64,000 bases of DNA. Source: Clostridium sp. GTDB lineage: Bacteria > Bacillota > Clostridia > Clostridiales > Clostridiaceae. Below, one piece after another: positions 28,894 through 38,493 of the stretch. The notes beneath the pieces were generated by a model, which had not been told where the DNA came from, ran no database searches, and worked only from the letters and a program-made list of their open reading frames with translations. Where the stretch lies: positions 18,793-82,792 of the forward strand of contig SVCL01000010.1 in NCBI GenBank assembly GCA_015058405.1, given 5' to 3'. The position numbers and the translations under genes are program-made. Every line of letters begins with the position of its first letter. Within the stretch, counting starts at the first letter, position 1.

Positions 28894-30381
28894 ATGAAAA
28901 GGTGTAGTGGAATCCTTATGCCAATTTTTTCTTTAGAAGGAGAATATGGAATTGGTACATTAGGAAAAAGTGCTTATAAGTTTGCAGATTTTTTAAAAGA
29001 GGCAGGTCAAAGTTTGTGGCAGATACTTCCTTTGGGACATGTTACAGAAAAGGGATCTCCTTATGAATGTTATTCTGCTTTTGCAGGAAATGTTTACTTG
29101 ATAGATTTGGAAAAGCTAGTTGAAGACAATTTATTAAGGAGAGAAGAATTACAAGAAAAAAATTTTGAACATAGCTGCAGAGAAATCGATTACTTGAATC
29201 TTTTCAAAGAAAAGCTTCAAATATTGAGGAGAGCTTATCTTAGGAGCAAGGGTAAGTTTGAGAATCAAATCCATGAGTTTGTAAAGAAGAATGAATATTG
29301 GATAGAAGATTATGCTTTATTTATGGCTTTAAAAGAAGAATTTAATGTGGTTTGGAATGAGATGGATTCTAAAATAAAATTTAGAGATGCAGAAACATTA
29401 AAATATTATGCTGACATTTTAAAAGATAAAATTGATTTTTGGAAGTTTTGCCAATATGAATTTTTTAAACAATGGGGAGAATTAAAAAGCTACGTTAATA
29501 GTTTAGGAATCAAAATAATTGGGGATATTCCAATATATGTTTCGGAAGATAGTGTTGATGTGTGGGCATATTCTAAGAATTTTAAGCTAGATGAAAATAA
29601 GAAACCTCTAGCAGTTGCTGGATGTCCGCCAGATATATTCACTGCTGATGGACAATATTGGGGAAATCCAATTTATGATTGGGAAAGCTTAGATAGAGAT
29701 AATTACGAGTGGTGGGTTAATAGAGTAAAGCAAAGTGCTGAGCTGTATGATGTAATGCGTTTAGATCACTTTAGAGGCTTTGTATCATATTGGGCAATAC
29801 CCTATGAATCTAAAAAGCCTAAGGATGGAAAGTGGGTAAAGGGACCAGGAATAAGGTTTTTTAATGCTATTAAAGAACAATTAGGAGAATTGCAATTTAT
29901 TATAGAAGATTTAGGAAATGTAACAGAGGAGGTTGTTAATCTAAAAAATGAAATAGGTTTTCCGGGAATGAAGATTTTAGAATTTGCTTTTGATAGTAGA
30001 GAAAAGCTAGATTATATGCCTCATAACTATACAAAAAATAATGTGGTTTACACCGGTACTCATGATAATGACACAATTATAGGATGGTGTAATAGAGAAG
30101 GTGCTGAAAGCGATTTTCAGGCAGCAAAAGAATATATATTACTAAGTGAAGAGGAAGGCTATAATTGGGGATTTTTACGCGCTACTTGGGCAACCGTTTG
30201 TTCTATTGCCATAGCTCCAATTCAAGACTTTCTTGGATTAGATAATGAATTTAGAATTAATATACCTAGCGATCAAGATAATAGTTGGAAGTGGAGAATT
30301 GAGGCAGGAAGTCTTACTGAGGAGCTAGCTAAAAAGATTTACAAACTAACTAAGATATACGATAGATTAGGAAAAGAGTAG
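28894..30381 (+). CDS. malQ: 4-alpha-glucanotransferase, divergent MalQ paralogue (first of three)
   Basis: 495-residue GH77 enzyme that transfers alpha-1,4-glucan segments. Catalytic nucleophile Asp291 (RLDHFRGF), acid/base Glu338 (IIEDLGN) and the third acid in THDNDT are intact. Compared with the other two MalQ proteins in this window it departs in conserved N-terminal stretches (IFSLEGEYGIG where they have SSLPG or ASLPGKFGIG; GHVTEKGSPYE where they have GHTGFGDSPYQ or GHTGYGDSPYQ), suggesting changed acceptor use. The exporter permease starts 20 bp downstream with no terminator, so it heads that operon. Confidence 0.93.
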   Translation: MKRCSGILMPIFSLEGEYGIGTLGKSAYKFADFLKEAGQSLWQILPLGHVTEKGSPYECYSAFAGNVYLIDLEKLVEDNLLRREELQEKNFEHSCREIDYLNLFKEKLQILRRAYLRSKGKFENQIHEFVKKNEYWIEDYALFMALKEEFNVVWNEMDSKIKFRDAETLKYYADILKDKIDFWKFCQYEFFKQWGELKSYVNSLGIKIIGDIPIYVSEDSVDVWAYSKNFKLDENKKPLAVAGCPPDIFTADGQYWGNPIYDWESLDRDNYEWWVNRVKQSAELYDVMRLDHFRGFVSYWAIPYESKKPKDGKWVKGPGIRFFNAIKEQLGELQFIIEDLGNVTEEVVNLKNEIGFPGMKILEFAFDSREKLDYMPHNYTKNNVVYTGTHDNDTIIGWCNREGAESDFQAAKEYILLSEEEGYNWGFLRATWATVCSIAIAPIQDFLGLDNEFRINIPSDQDNSWKWRIEAGSLTEELAKKIYKLTKIYDRLGKE

Positions 30382-30401
30382 ATATAGAAAGGAGAAAATA
30401 A

Positions 30402-31277
30402 TTGGAAAACTTATCTAAATATTATGCGTTTTCAAGTAATGCTATAAAAGAAAAGTATGCATATAGATTCAAGGCAATAATGTGGGCTTTATCTACTATT
30501 TTTAATATGCTAATACAATATTTTTTATGGTGGACTATATATAGTGAAACAGAAGGAAGCTTTTTAGGTGTAGATGAAAAGAATTATTTAGCTTATATAG
30601 CTTTTGGTATTATTTTTTATAATATGACTTATTGTATGGAAAATATGAATATAGCTGAAGATATAAAGTCAGGAAACATATGTATGAATATGTTGAAGCC
30701 TTTTAATTATAAAATTATGGTCCTATTTAGACATATAGGCAATAAGGTAGGAGAACTTATTGGATTGATACCTATATTTATTGTAGTGTGTTTTATGATT
30801 GGCCAGTATAGTATAAAATTTTCTGTTTTTATGTGCTTTATAGCATCATCTATATTAGCGTTTTTTATATCCTTTATATTTTCATATATTATTGGAATGA
30901 TAACTTTCTGGACAACAAATTACTGGGGGGTACAATTTTTAGTTGGAAGTTTATCAGGAATATTTTCAGGGCAAATGTTAGCAATAAACTTTTATACTGA
31001 GTTAGGAAAAGGAGCAACTACTTTAGCTAGTGTTTTACCTTTTTTAGATTATGATAAGTTAACTGTATTTTTTAGAGCCTTGGGTATAATTGCATATTGT
31101 TTGCCTTTTCAAAGTATGTATTATACGCCTATGTCTATTTTAACAGGAATAATTGATACTCCTGAAAAAATTATGTTTCATATTATGTTACAAGTTATGT
31201 GGCTCGTAGTACTTAACTTTATAGCTAATGTAATGTGGAAGGTAGCTCAAAAGAAAATAACAATTTTAGGGGGCTGA
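30402..31277 (+). CDS. ABC exporter permease, DUF990/ABC-2 type (first)
   Basis: 291 residues with about six membrane segments. The cytoplasmic loop DIKSGNICMNMLKPFNYKIMVLFRHIGN carries the LLRP-like core of the DUF990 (ABC-2_3) permeases (here MLKPFNYK). TTG start with AAAGGAG upstream. With the next two genes it forms a complete transporter: two permeases plus an ATPase. This family exports; the cargo is unknown. Confidence 0.85.
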   Translation: MENLSKYYAFSSNAIKEKYAYRFKAIMWALSTIFNMLIQYFLWWTIYSETEGSFLGVDEKNYLAYIAFGIIFYNMTYCMENMNIAEDIKSGNICMNMLKPFNYKIMVLFRHIGNKVGELIGLIPIFIVVCFMIGQYSIKFSVFMCFIASSILAFFISFIFSYIIGMITFWTTNYWGVQFLVGSLSGIFSGQMLAINFYTELGKGATTLASVLPFLDYDKLTVFFRALGIIAYCLPFQSMYYTPMSILTGIIDTPEKIMFHIMLQVMWLVVLNFIANVMWKVAQKKITILGG

Positions 31278-31281
31278 TATT

Positions 31282-32109
31282 ATGAATACTTTAAGTTTAT
31301 GGTGGGTCTTTTTAAAGCAACAATTAAAAGAAGTAATAGAATATAAACAGGATTTTATAATGGGAATGATATCAGTTCTATTTCAACAAGTAGGATTATT
31401 CTTAGTTACTGTAGTTGTATTTACTCAACTAAAGGAACTAGGTGGATTTACTATAAATGAAATGTTCTTATTGTATGGATTTTATACATTAGTTAGAGGT
31501 ATTGATCATTTCTATAATGATAATATTTGGAGTTTTGCTTGGAATAAGGTTAAGGATGGAAGATTTATAACTATTTTATTAAGACCAATAAACCCCATAT
31601 TACATGTTGTAATTGAAAGGTTTAATATGAGTGGTTTAAGTGAAATTTTAGTTGGAATATTGATTATTATATATTCAAAAATAAAGATAGGTTTTAGTTT
31701 AAGTATAACTCAATGGTTTATATTAATAGTCATTTTATTATGCGGAGTATCAGTGTATTTTAGTGTGAAATTATTATTTTCAGCTCCTGCTTTTTGGACA
31801 ATCTGTTGTGGTGAGTTTATGACAGCTGGATATGAAATAAGTAATTCAGCAAAGTATCCGGTAGGAATATATAAAAATAAAATTGTAAAATCCTTATTAT
31901 TATATGTACTTCCTTTTCCTATAACTGCATATTTACCAACTGTATATTGTTTAAATAAGGTTGATAACTTAAAAGAAGTGTTCGGGATAGCAAGTATTAG
32001 TATAAATAGTATGATAATTTATTGTGTACTTATATCTGTAATCTTATTATTTATATCCATTAAAGTATGGAATTTAGGATTAAAAAGGTATGAGCCAACT
32101 GGTACTTGA
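31282..32109 (+). CDS. ABC exporter permease, DUF990/ABC-2 type (second)
   Basis: 275 residues, about six membrane segments, with the family hallmark LLRPINPILHVVIERF (about residues 98-113). Starts 4 bp after the first permease gene. DUF990 permeases normally come as such unlike pairs. Confidence 0.88.
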   Translation: MNTLSLWWVFLKQQLKEVIEYKQDFIMGMISVLFQQVGLFLVTVVVFTQLKELGGFTINEMFLLYGFYTLVRGIDHFYNDNIWSFAWNKVKDGRFITILLRPINPILHVVIERFNMSGLSEILVGILIIIYSKIKIGFSLSITQWFILIVILLCGVSVYFSVKLLFSAPAFWTICCGEFMTAGYEISNSAKYPVGIYKNKIVKSLLLYVLPFPITAYLPTVYCLNKVDNLKEVFGIASISINSMIIYCVLISVILLFISIKVWNLGLKRYEPTGT

Positions 32110-32145
32110 TTTTATTGATAATAATATTTTAGAGGAGTATAAGCA

Positions 32146-33135
32146 ATGATAGAAGTTAGTAATTTATCTAAGGAATTTAAAATAAATAAAAAATATGAGG
32201 GATTAACAGGAGCAGTAAAGTCATTTTTTTCTCATGAGTATACAATAAAGAAGGCAGTAGACGGAATAGATTTCAAAATAGATAAAGGTGATATGGTTGG
32301 ATATATAGGACTAAATGGAGCTGGTAAGTCTACTACTATAAAGATGTTAACTGGATTAATGGTACCAACATCAGGAAAGTGCGTTGTTAATGGAATGGTT
32401 CCCTATGAATCTAGAAAAGAATATACAAAAGATATAGGTGTTGTGTTCGGTAATAGGACTCAGCTTTGGTGGGATTTACCAGTATCAGAATCTTTTACTG
32501 TTTTAAAAAAAATATATAAGATACCTGATGAAAAATATAAGAAAAAGTTGAACTTTTTAAAAGAAGTTTTAGAAATTAATGATTTTTATCTTACACCTGT
32601 AAGAAACTTAAGCTTAGGACAGAAGATGCGTGCAGATTTGATTGCATCTTTATTACATAGTCCAAAGGTTTTATTTTTAGATGAACCAACTATAGGTTTG
32701 GATATATTAGTAAAAGATAAAATAAGAAAAGCGTTAAAAGAAATAAATAAGGAAACCGATACAACTGTATTATTAACAACTCATGATTTAGATGATATTG
32801 AAGAAATTTGTAATAAAATAATTGTTATTGATAAGGGAAAGAAAATTTTTGATGGAGAATTAAGTCAATTAAAAAAGACTTATGGTAAAGAAAGAAAAAT
32901 TATAGTTGATATTAAGGATAGCGTGAAGGTTGACTTTAGTAAGATTGAAAATATTAATGAGAAGTTCATATCACAAGATAGAGATGAAAAAGGAAAGCTG
33001 GTAATTTCTGTAAATAATGAATATATTAATTTACCTGTGCTAATGAATTATATGTTTAACAATTATGAGATAAAAGATTTTACTATATTAGAGCCTCAAT
33101 TGGAGAATATAGTTAAAAAGATTTATGAAAAATAA
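32146..33135 (+). CDS. ABC exporter ATPase, DrrA/NatA type
   Basis: 329 residues. Walker A GLNGAGKST (about residue 60), an insertion typical of DUF990 partners (FGNRTQLWWDLPVSESF), signature LSLGQKMRADL, Walker B VLFLDEPTIGLD and H-loop TTHDLDD. The C-terminal about 90 residues are an accessory domain. The signature is LSLGQ rather than LSGGQ, as is normal for this subfamily. Confidence 0.92.
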   Translation: MIEVSNLSKEFKINKKYEGLTGAVKSFFSHEYTIKKAVDGIDFKIDKGDMVGYIGLNGAGKSTTIKMLTGLMVPTSGKCVVNGMVPYESRKEYTKDIGVVFGNRTQLWWDLPVSESFTVLKKIYKIPDEKYKKKLNFLKEVLEINDFYLTPVRNLSLGQKMRADLIASLLHSPKVLFLDEPTIGLDILVKDKIRKALKEINKETDTTVLLTTHDLDDIEEICNKIIVIDKGKKIFDGELSQLKKTYGKERKIIVDIKDSVKVDFSKIENINEKFISQDRDEKGKLVISVNNEYINLPVLMNYMFNNYEIKDFTILEPQLENIVKKIYEK

Positions 33136-33160
33136 TTATTTAATGTATGGAGGTGACTTT

Positions 33161-35236
33161 ATGGAATTGGTAAAGAATGTATCTAATCATAGTATGCCTT
33201 CTTATTGGGAAAAGATATTAAATATTGCAAAGAGCAAAGAGGAAACTTATAAGCAAGTTTGTAATGAAGAGTTATTAATAAATCTCATAGATGAATATAA
33301 CTTATATGGTTATATAAAAGAATATACATTGAAGGAATTATTGCTTTTGCCAGATATAGTAATAATAAAATTTTATTGTTACTTGTATAATAAAACCAAT
33401 TTGCAAGGAGAAAGGATAATTGGGATTGCTCAAAAAGAAAAAAGCTATATTTGGATGTTTGATAGAGATTATTGTTTTTTTAACATAAGAGCATTAGGTA
33501 CTGAAGTCTATAATACTGGAAACTTAATTAATGCAGCAAAATTATTAATAACTCTAAGGGTTAGTGGACTACATTTAGCACCTTTTTTTGAGTGTAAGAA
33601 TGGAATTGTTTACTGTCAAAATGCTTATAGGATAATAAATCAGGAAATTGTAAATTTAGAGTATTTAAACCTGGGGGTTAGTGCAGAAGAACAAATGAAG
33701 TTTTTTATTGATTGTGCACATTTATTAGATATGGCAGTTGGGTTTGATTTTACCCCTCATGTAGCTAATATGTCAAAGTTAATCTTGGATTATCCTGAAT
33801 TAGTGCGTTGGATAAAATTAAATAAGAATCATACAAGACTATTTGCTAATAAAACAATAGATGAACAATATGATGAAGTGTATCAAGAGAGTCTTCATAA
33901 AGAGATTAAGGAAATAGTAGATAAGGTAAAAACAGAACTAAATATTAAAGATATAGATAGTAATGATATTGATTATAAGCTAAGTAATAAAGCACAAGCT
34001 ATAGCTAGTAAAATTATTAAGGATGAAGGTTATTATACAGTAGCTGTACAAACTTGGAATGGAATATGTGTACCAGGATTTTTAAGATTTAATCATGTAT
34101 GTGAATGGCCAGAATGGGAATATAGAGATATAAATGGATTAGATCAAAGTAAACATGCTATTGGATTACATTCATCTTTATATATACATAAGGGGATGCA
34201 AGCAAACAAATTACCTAAACAAGTTTCAAAGGAATTACATCATAATGATGTAAAGAGAAATGAACATGTAATCAAGTATATAAAGGAATATCTTAGTGAC
34301 ATAGTAGATTTATATAGTATTGACTTTATTAGAATGGATTATGTTGATCATATTTTTGATAATGTATTGTATGATGAAGGCCAGGAGGTACCTATAAATG
34401 AAATGTTGACTCCTAATGAGATATTAGAGATAAGGAGATATTTAAGTAATAAGGTTCCAGGTATAGGTTTTCAGGCGGATAAAACTAGTGATGTTACAGA
34501 AGGTTACGAAAATGCAGGTTTTAATGTAATAGTAGGAACTGAGGCAAGAAATAATTTAGATAAAAGAAATATAGAAGAAACAATTAAACGATGCAAAAAT
34601 AATTTTCAAGATGGAGAGGATATGTGTAAAGTATTATTTTCCATCGATACTCAAGATGTTGCTCATTCATTATTTTTAGGTAAGGAATTATCTGAAAGGG
34701 AGGGAAGCATAGGAGTTTTAATAAGAGTATTTATGTCTAGGTTTCTTAATGTAGGAAAGAATAGAAGACCTAAGTATGAGGTTATAGGAAATCAAGATTT
34801 ATCAACGGGAATTCATAGAGCTAATAATGTACCAGAAAGTCTAATTTGGAAAAGTGATAGATATGTATTTTCAAATTATCACTTATTGGAAGATTTATAT
34901 TTAGAATTAAAAAGTGCCCTTGATAATTGCGTAATAATTGACTATGAAATAAATGAGTATTATGCAGCATGGATATTAGAAAATACAAATTTAAAAAAGA
35001 GATGGCTATGTATAATACCAGTACTATTTAATACGAATCCTCTGGAAAAAAATGAAATATTTTATTGCAATAGGATGAGTTCGATAAAAGATGTTTCTAT
35101 AAAATATCATACATCAAATAAAAATGATAGTCTTAGTAATATTACGGTTAATAAGGTAGATGAAAATACTATGGAAGTTAAAATTAAATATTCTGCAATA
35201 GCCTTAATTGAATATATAAAAAACAAAAAAATATAG
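33161..35236 (+). CDS. Divergent GH13-fold (alpha-amylase superfamily) protein
   Basis: About 691 residues; ATG 33161 follows GGAGGTGA. I do not recognise the subfamily. The four GH13 regions can be traced: MAVGFDFTPHV (region I, about 190), FIRMDYVDH (region II, Asp393 as nucleophile with His four residues on), VGTEAR (region III, Glu461 as acid/base) and SIDTQDVAH (region IV, Asp499). So the catalytic triad seems kept. No signal peptide; cytoplasmic. The N-terminal about 100 residues and the segment 230-330 are unlike ordinary amylases. It sits between the exporter ATPase and a PLP enzyme in one operon. Alternatives are an isomerase, phosphorylase or transglycosylase of this fold. Confidence 0.6.
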   Translation: MELVKNVSNHSMPSYWEKILNIAKSKEETYKQVCNEELLINLIDEYNLYGYIKEYTLKELLLLPDIVIIKFYCYLYNKTNLQGERIIGIAQKEKSYIWMFDRDYCFFNIRALGTEVYNTGNLINAAKLLITLRVSGLHLAPFFECKNGIVYCQNAYRIINQEIVNLEYLNLGVSAEEQMKFFIDCAHLLDMAVGFDFTPHVANMSKLILDYPELVRWIKLNKNHTRLFANKTIDEQYDEVYQESLHKEIKEIVDKVKTELNIKDIDSNDIDYKLSNKAQAIASKIIKDEGYYTVAVQTWNGICVPGFLRFNHVCEWPEWEYRDINGLDQSKHAIGLHSSLYIHKGMQANKLPKQVSKELHHNDVKRNEHVIKYIKEYLSDIVDLYSIDFIRMDYVDHIFDNVLYDEGQEVPINEMLTPNEILEIRRYLSNKVPGIGFQADKTSDVTEGYENAGFNVIVGTEARNNLDKRNIEETIKRCKNNFQDGEDMCKVLFSIDTQDVAHSLFLGKELSEREGSIGVLIRVFMSRFLNVGKNRRPKYEVIGNQDLSTGIHRANNVPESLIWKSDRYVFSNYHLLEDLYLELKSALDNCVIIDYEINEYYAAWILENTNLKKRWLCIIPVLFNTNPLEKNEIFYCNRMSSIKDVSIKYHTSNKNDSLSNITVNKVDENTMEVKIKYSAIALIEYIKNKKI

Positions 35237-35264
35237 AAATATAAAAAGATAAGGAGAGTTTAAA

Positions 35265-36425
35265 GTGAGAGAGGTGGAAGGTGCTTTTGAAAGAAAAAAA
35301 TTTAACTCAGCCAAGTGGGATGAGGAAGTTCAAAAGGAGGGGTTAACTCCATTAACTGTTGCTGATATGGAATTTAAGGTTCCTATGGAAGTTAGAAATG
35401 CTTTAAATAATGTAGTTGATATGGGGGCTTATGGATATACCTATAGGAGTGAAGGATATTATGAAAGTATTACAGAATGGTTAAAAAGAAGGCATGGAAT
35501 TGAAGTAAATAAAAATTTAATATCACCAGGTTTTGGAGTAATGTTTTCAATAAACGCAGCTATTAGAGCATTTTCAGAAGAAGGTGATAATATTCTTATA
35601 AATACACCTTCATATTATCCGTTCTTTTCAGCTATTACTGATAATGAAAGAAGAATGGTAGAATCACCGTTGGTTTTCAATAAAGACACAAATCAATATG
35701 AGATAGATTTTAAAGATTTAGAAGAAAAGCTAAAAGAATCAAGGATATATTTATTATCATCTCCACATAATCCAACTGGTAGGGTATGGAGCAATGCAGA
35801 AATGGAGAAGATTGTTGACTTGTGTGAAAAATATAATGTATTGATAATATCTGATGAAATACATAGTGATTTAATACTAAGTGATTGTAAATATATTACT
35901 TTTTTTGAAAAATGTAAAGGGAGAAAAGTTGAATTAGTAGTTTGTTCATCTGCTAGTAAGACTTTCAATTTGGCTGGTCTTAATACTTCATATAGCTATG
36001 TAAGTGCTATTAACTTAAAAGAGAAAATGGAAAAAGAAATATATAAGACTGGGCTTTACCATAATAATATATATGGGCTAGTAGCAACAGAAAGTGCTTA
36101 TAGTCAATGTGAATATTGGCTTGAGAACTTAATTAAATACTTAAAGATAAACAAAACTAATATCTTAAATAGGTTAGGAAAATATAGGGATAAGATAACA
36201 ATCATAGATTCTGAAGGAACTTATTTAATGTTAGTAAAATTTAATAAGTATAGTTCTAAAGAGCTTATGGATATCCTTAGAGAAGAAGTGAAGATATTAG
36301 TAGAGGATGGAAGTTCATTCAAGTGTGAAGAAGGTTTTGTAAGGATTAACATAGCGTGTTCTGAAGACCTTTTAAAAAATATATTAGATAAAATAGAAAA
36401 TTTGATTAAAAAAAAGGAGAGATGA
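35265..36425 (+). CDS. PLP-dependent aminotransferase/C-S lyase, PatB/MalY type
   Basis: 386-residue fold-type I PLP enzyme. The PLP lysine is Lys232 in SASKTFN; other class I/II motifs are SSPHNPTGRVW, ISDEIHSDL and the C-terminal RINIAC. MalY/PatB proteins are cystathionine beta-lyases or aminotransferases; E. coli MalY also interacts with the maltose regulator MalT, an intriguing parallel given the neighbours, though no MalT homologue is present here. GTG start with AAGGAG upstream. Next gene overlaps or abuts. Confidence 0.85.
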   Translation: MREVEGAFERKKFNSAKWDEEVQKEGLTPLTVADMEFKVPMEVRNALNNVVDMGAYGYTYRSEGYYESITEWLKRRHGIEVNKNLISPGFGVMFSINAAIRAFSEEGDNILINTPSYYPFFSAITDNERRMVESPLVFNKDTNQYEIDFKDLEEKLKESRIYLLSSPHNPTGRVWSNAEMEKIVDLCEKYNVLIISDEIHSDLILSDCKYITFFEKCKGRKVELVVCSSASKTFNLAGLNTSYSYVSAINLKEKMEKEIYKTGLYHNNIYGLVATESAYSQCEYWLENLIKYLKINKTNILNRLGKYRDKITIIDSEGTYLMLVKFNKYSSKELMDILREEVKILVEDGSSFKCEEGFVRINIACSEDLLKNILDKIENLIKKKER

Positions 36426-36427
36426 AT

Positions 36428-37333
36428 ATGAAAAAAATATTAATAGCAGGACTTATAAACATTGAAACTACAGTTAAGATAAATGAGTTTCCAATACAAT
36501 ATACCCCTATTGATTATCAATTCTTTGGAGTAGAGTCAACTATTTCAGGAGTTGGATATAATATTGCAAAGGCGGTAAAAACATTAGGGGATGAACCAAT
36601 TGTATTGTCTTTAATTGGAAACGATATATATAAGGGAGCCATAGAAGGCGAATTTGAAAAAAACAATATAAAAACTGATTATGTAAAAGCTGTATTAAAG
36701 GAAACAGCTCAATCCACAATTTTGTATGATAATGAAGGTAAGAGAAGAATTACATTAGATTTAAAGGATATTCAAGATAGAGAATATGATAAAGAAGGAA
36801 TACAAGATATATTAAAGGATGTAGATATAGCTGCAATTTGTAATATTAATTTTGCAAGAGGATTATTATCAGAAGCAAAAAAAGCTAATAAGGTTATAGC
36901 TAGTGATGTTCATGTTGTTAGCGATATAAATGATGAGTACAATAGAGATTTTATGGAGAATTCAAACATATTATTTTTAAGTAATGAAGCAATATTAGGT
37001 AAAGAAAGAGAATTTTTAAATACTTTAATAGAAAACTTTAATAATGAAATCATAGTTGTAGGTATGGGAAAACAAGGTTCATTAATGTATGTTAGAAAAG
37101 ATAATAAGATAGTGGAATATCCAGCAATTGATACTAGAAAAATAGTAAGTACTATAGGTGCAGGAGATGCGTTATTCTCAGCATTCTTACATTATTATAT
37201 TAAAGATAGTAACCCATATACTGCTATAGAAAATGCAACATATTTTGCTTCTTACAAAATAGGAGAAAAAGGTGCTGCCAGTGGCTTCATAACTGAATCT
37301 CAATTAGAAAAACTTAAAGAGCAAAATAAATAG
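36428..37333 (+). CDS. PfkB-family carbohydrate kinase
   Basis: About 301 residues. Ribokinase fold; C-terminal PfkB signature with the catalytic Asp247 in STIGAGDALFSAF, N-terminal GGxGxN-like region as SGVGYNIAKAV. Phosphorylates a sugar, nucleoside or similar hydroxyl; substrate unknown. ATG 36428 is chosen because AAGGAGAG sits six bases upstream; ATG 36422 overlaps that site. Confidence 0.85.
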   Translation: MKKILIAGLINIETTVKINEFPIQYTPIDYQFFGVESTISGVGYNIAKAVKTLGDEPIVLSLIGNDIYKGAIEGEFEKNNIKTDYVKAVLKETAQSTILYDNEGKRRITLDLKDIQDREYDKEGIQDILKDVDIAAICNINFARGLLSEAKKANKVIASDVHVVSDINDEYNRDFMENSNILFLSNEAILGKEREFLNTLIENFNNEIIVVGMGKQGSLMYVRKDNKIVEYPAIDTRKIVSTIGAGDALFSAFLHYYIKDSNPYTAIENATYFASYKIGEKGAASGFITESQLEKLKEQNK

Positions 37334-37346
37334 GGAGGTGTAACAA

Positions 37347-38468
37347 ATGGACAAGCTTCAATTATATATATTAAAAAGTACTTTTGAAGATTTACCTAAT
37401 AAGTGGGGGATATCTGAATATTCGGATATTCATTATAGTGAGGTAATGAAAGATTTATATTTAGATGACTTTCCAAATGCTTGGAAAGATGAATCGCTAA
37501 AAAATAAAGCAGGAACAATAGGTGCTAATGATTATTTTAACAAATGGACTGGTGAAGAATTTATAGCGCTAGAAGATACTAAGTTAAATGATTTTTATAA
37601 GTTAGTTAAGACTGAATTAGCTGATGGTTCTATAATCAATGGCAAGAGAACTGGAATTCCATTATCAGGAGGAAATCATCAACTTTTATTTTATAATAAG
37701 GAATTTGTAGATCATGCCCCAACTACTTTTGAAGAATTAATAAAGATGTCAGAAGAGATAAAAGAAAAATATAATTTAGAATATTCTTTTGTATTTCCTA
37801 CTGGAGCGTGTTATTTCATTTTACCTATATTATATGGTTTTGGAGCAGAATTATGGTCAAAACCTGGTGTAGAACCTATTCCAGAGGAGCCTTTAAGAAA
37901 GACAATTGAATTGTTAAAGGACTTAATTTATGATAGAAAATTACTTCCTGTAAAGTGGGAACAAGAAAATAGTATGCCTTATTTTATGGAAGGAAAAGCA
38001 GCATTTTGTATAGGTGGAGATTGGAATATTAATCAATTTCAAAGAGCATTAAATTATAATATAGGAGTTTGCGAAATTCCTAAGCTTGAAAGAGAATGTA
38101 GATCAAATGGAAATGCTAATTATTTATATGTATCAAAGTATGCAAACTCAAAGGTTTTAGATAATGCATTTCAATTTTGTAAAAGAGTATTAAGTAAAGA
38201 AATTCAAGATAATATTGTTGAAGAATTATACAGAATGCCAGCTTTAAAAGATTATGAATTTGATGAAAGTAAGCACAGTAAAATAATGAGTGACAGTTAT
38301 AAGGTGTACAAGAATTCCTTTATACTACCACCATTAAAAGATGTTTCTCATATGTATCATGTTCTTGCAGATTTGCTTGAACCAAATGTAATAATAAGTG
38401 ATACACCAGAAGCATTGGCAAAAGATGTAGTAGCTAAATTAAAGGATACAGATTCTTATTATAAGTAA
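37347..38468 (+). CDS. Maltose-binding-protein-like solute-binding protein without signal peptide
   Basis: 373 residues with the look of a type 1 ABC solute-binding protein: TGIPLSGGNHQLLFYNKEFVD, TTFEELIKMSEEIKEKY, FMEGKAAFCIGGDWNINQF and SKYANSKVLDNAFQFCKRVL are typical carbohydrate-binding-protein landmarks. It starts MDKLQLYILKSTF directly in the mature fold: no signal peptide, no lipobox, and no upstream in-frame alternative outside the kinase gene. So it is predicted cytoplasmic, and no importer permeases are encoded beside it. It may bind a glucan or sugar inside the cell as a sensor, chaperone or enzyme subunit. Confidence 0.75.
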   Translation: MDKLQLYILKSTFEDLPNKWGISEYSDIHYSEVMKDLYLDDFPNAWKDESLKNKAGTIGANDYFNKWTGEEFIALEDTKLNDFYKLVKTELADGSIINGKRTGIPLSGGNHQLLFYNKEFVDHAPTTFEELIKMSEEIKEKYNLEYSFVFPTGACYFILPILYGFGAELWSKPGVEPIPEEPLRKTIELLKDLIYDRKLLPVKWEQENSMPYFMEGKAAFCIGGDWNINQFQRALNYNIGVCEIPKLERECRSNGNANYLYVSKYANSKVLDNAFQFCKRVLSKEIQDNIVEELYRMPALKDYEFDESKHSKIMSDSYKVYKNSFILPPLKDVSHMYHVLADLLEPNVIISDTPEALAKDVVAKLKDTDSYYK

Positions 38469-38493
38469 TAATCTATTTAGGAAGTGAAGATAA

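Noticed and set aside
37347..38468. Reading the solute-binding-like protein as the binding protein of the adjacent ABC system
   Set aside because: The adjacent permeases are DUF990 exporters, which do not use such proteins, and there is no export signal.
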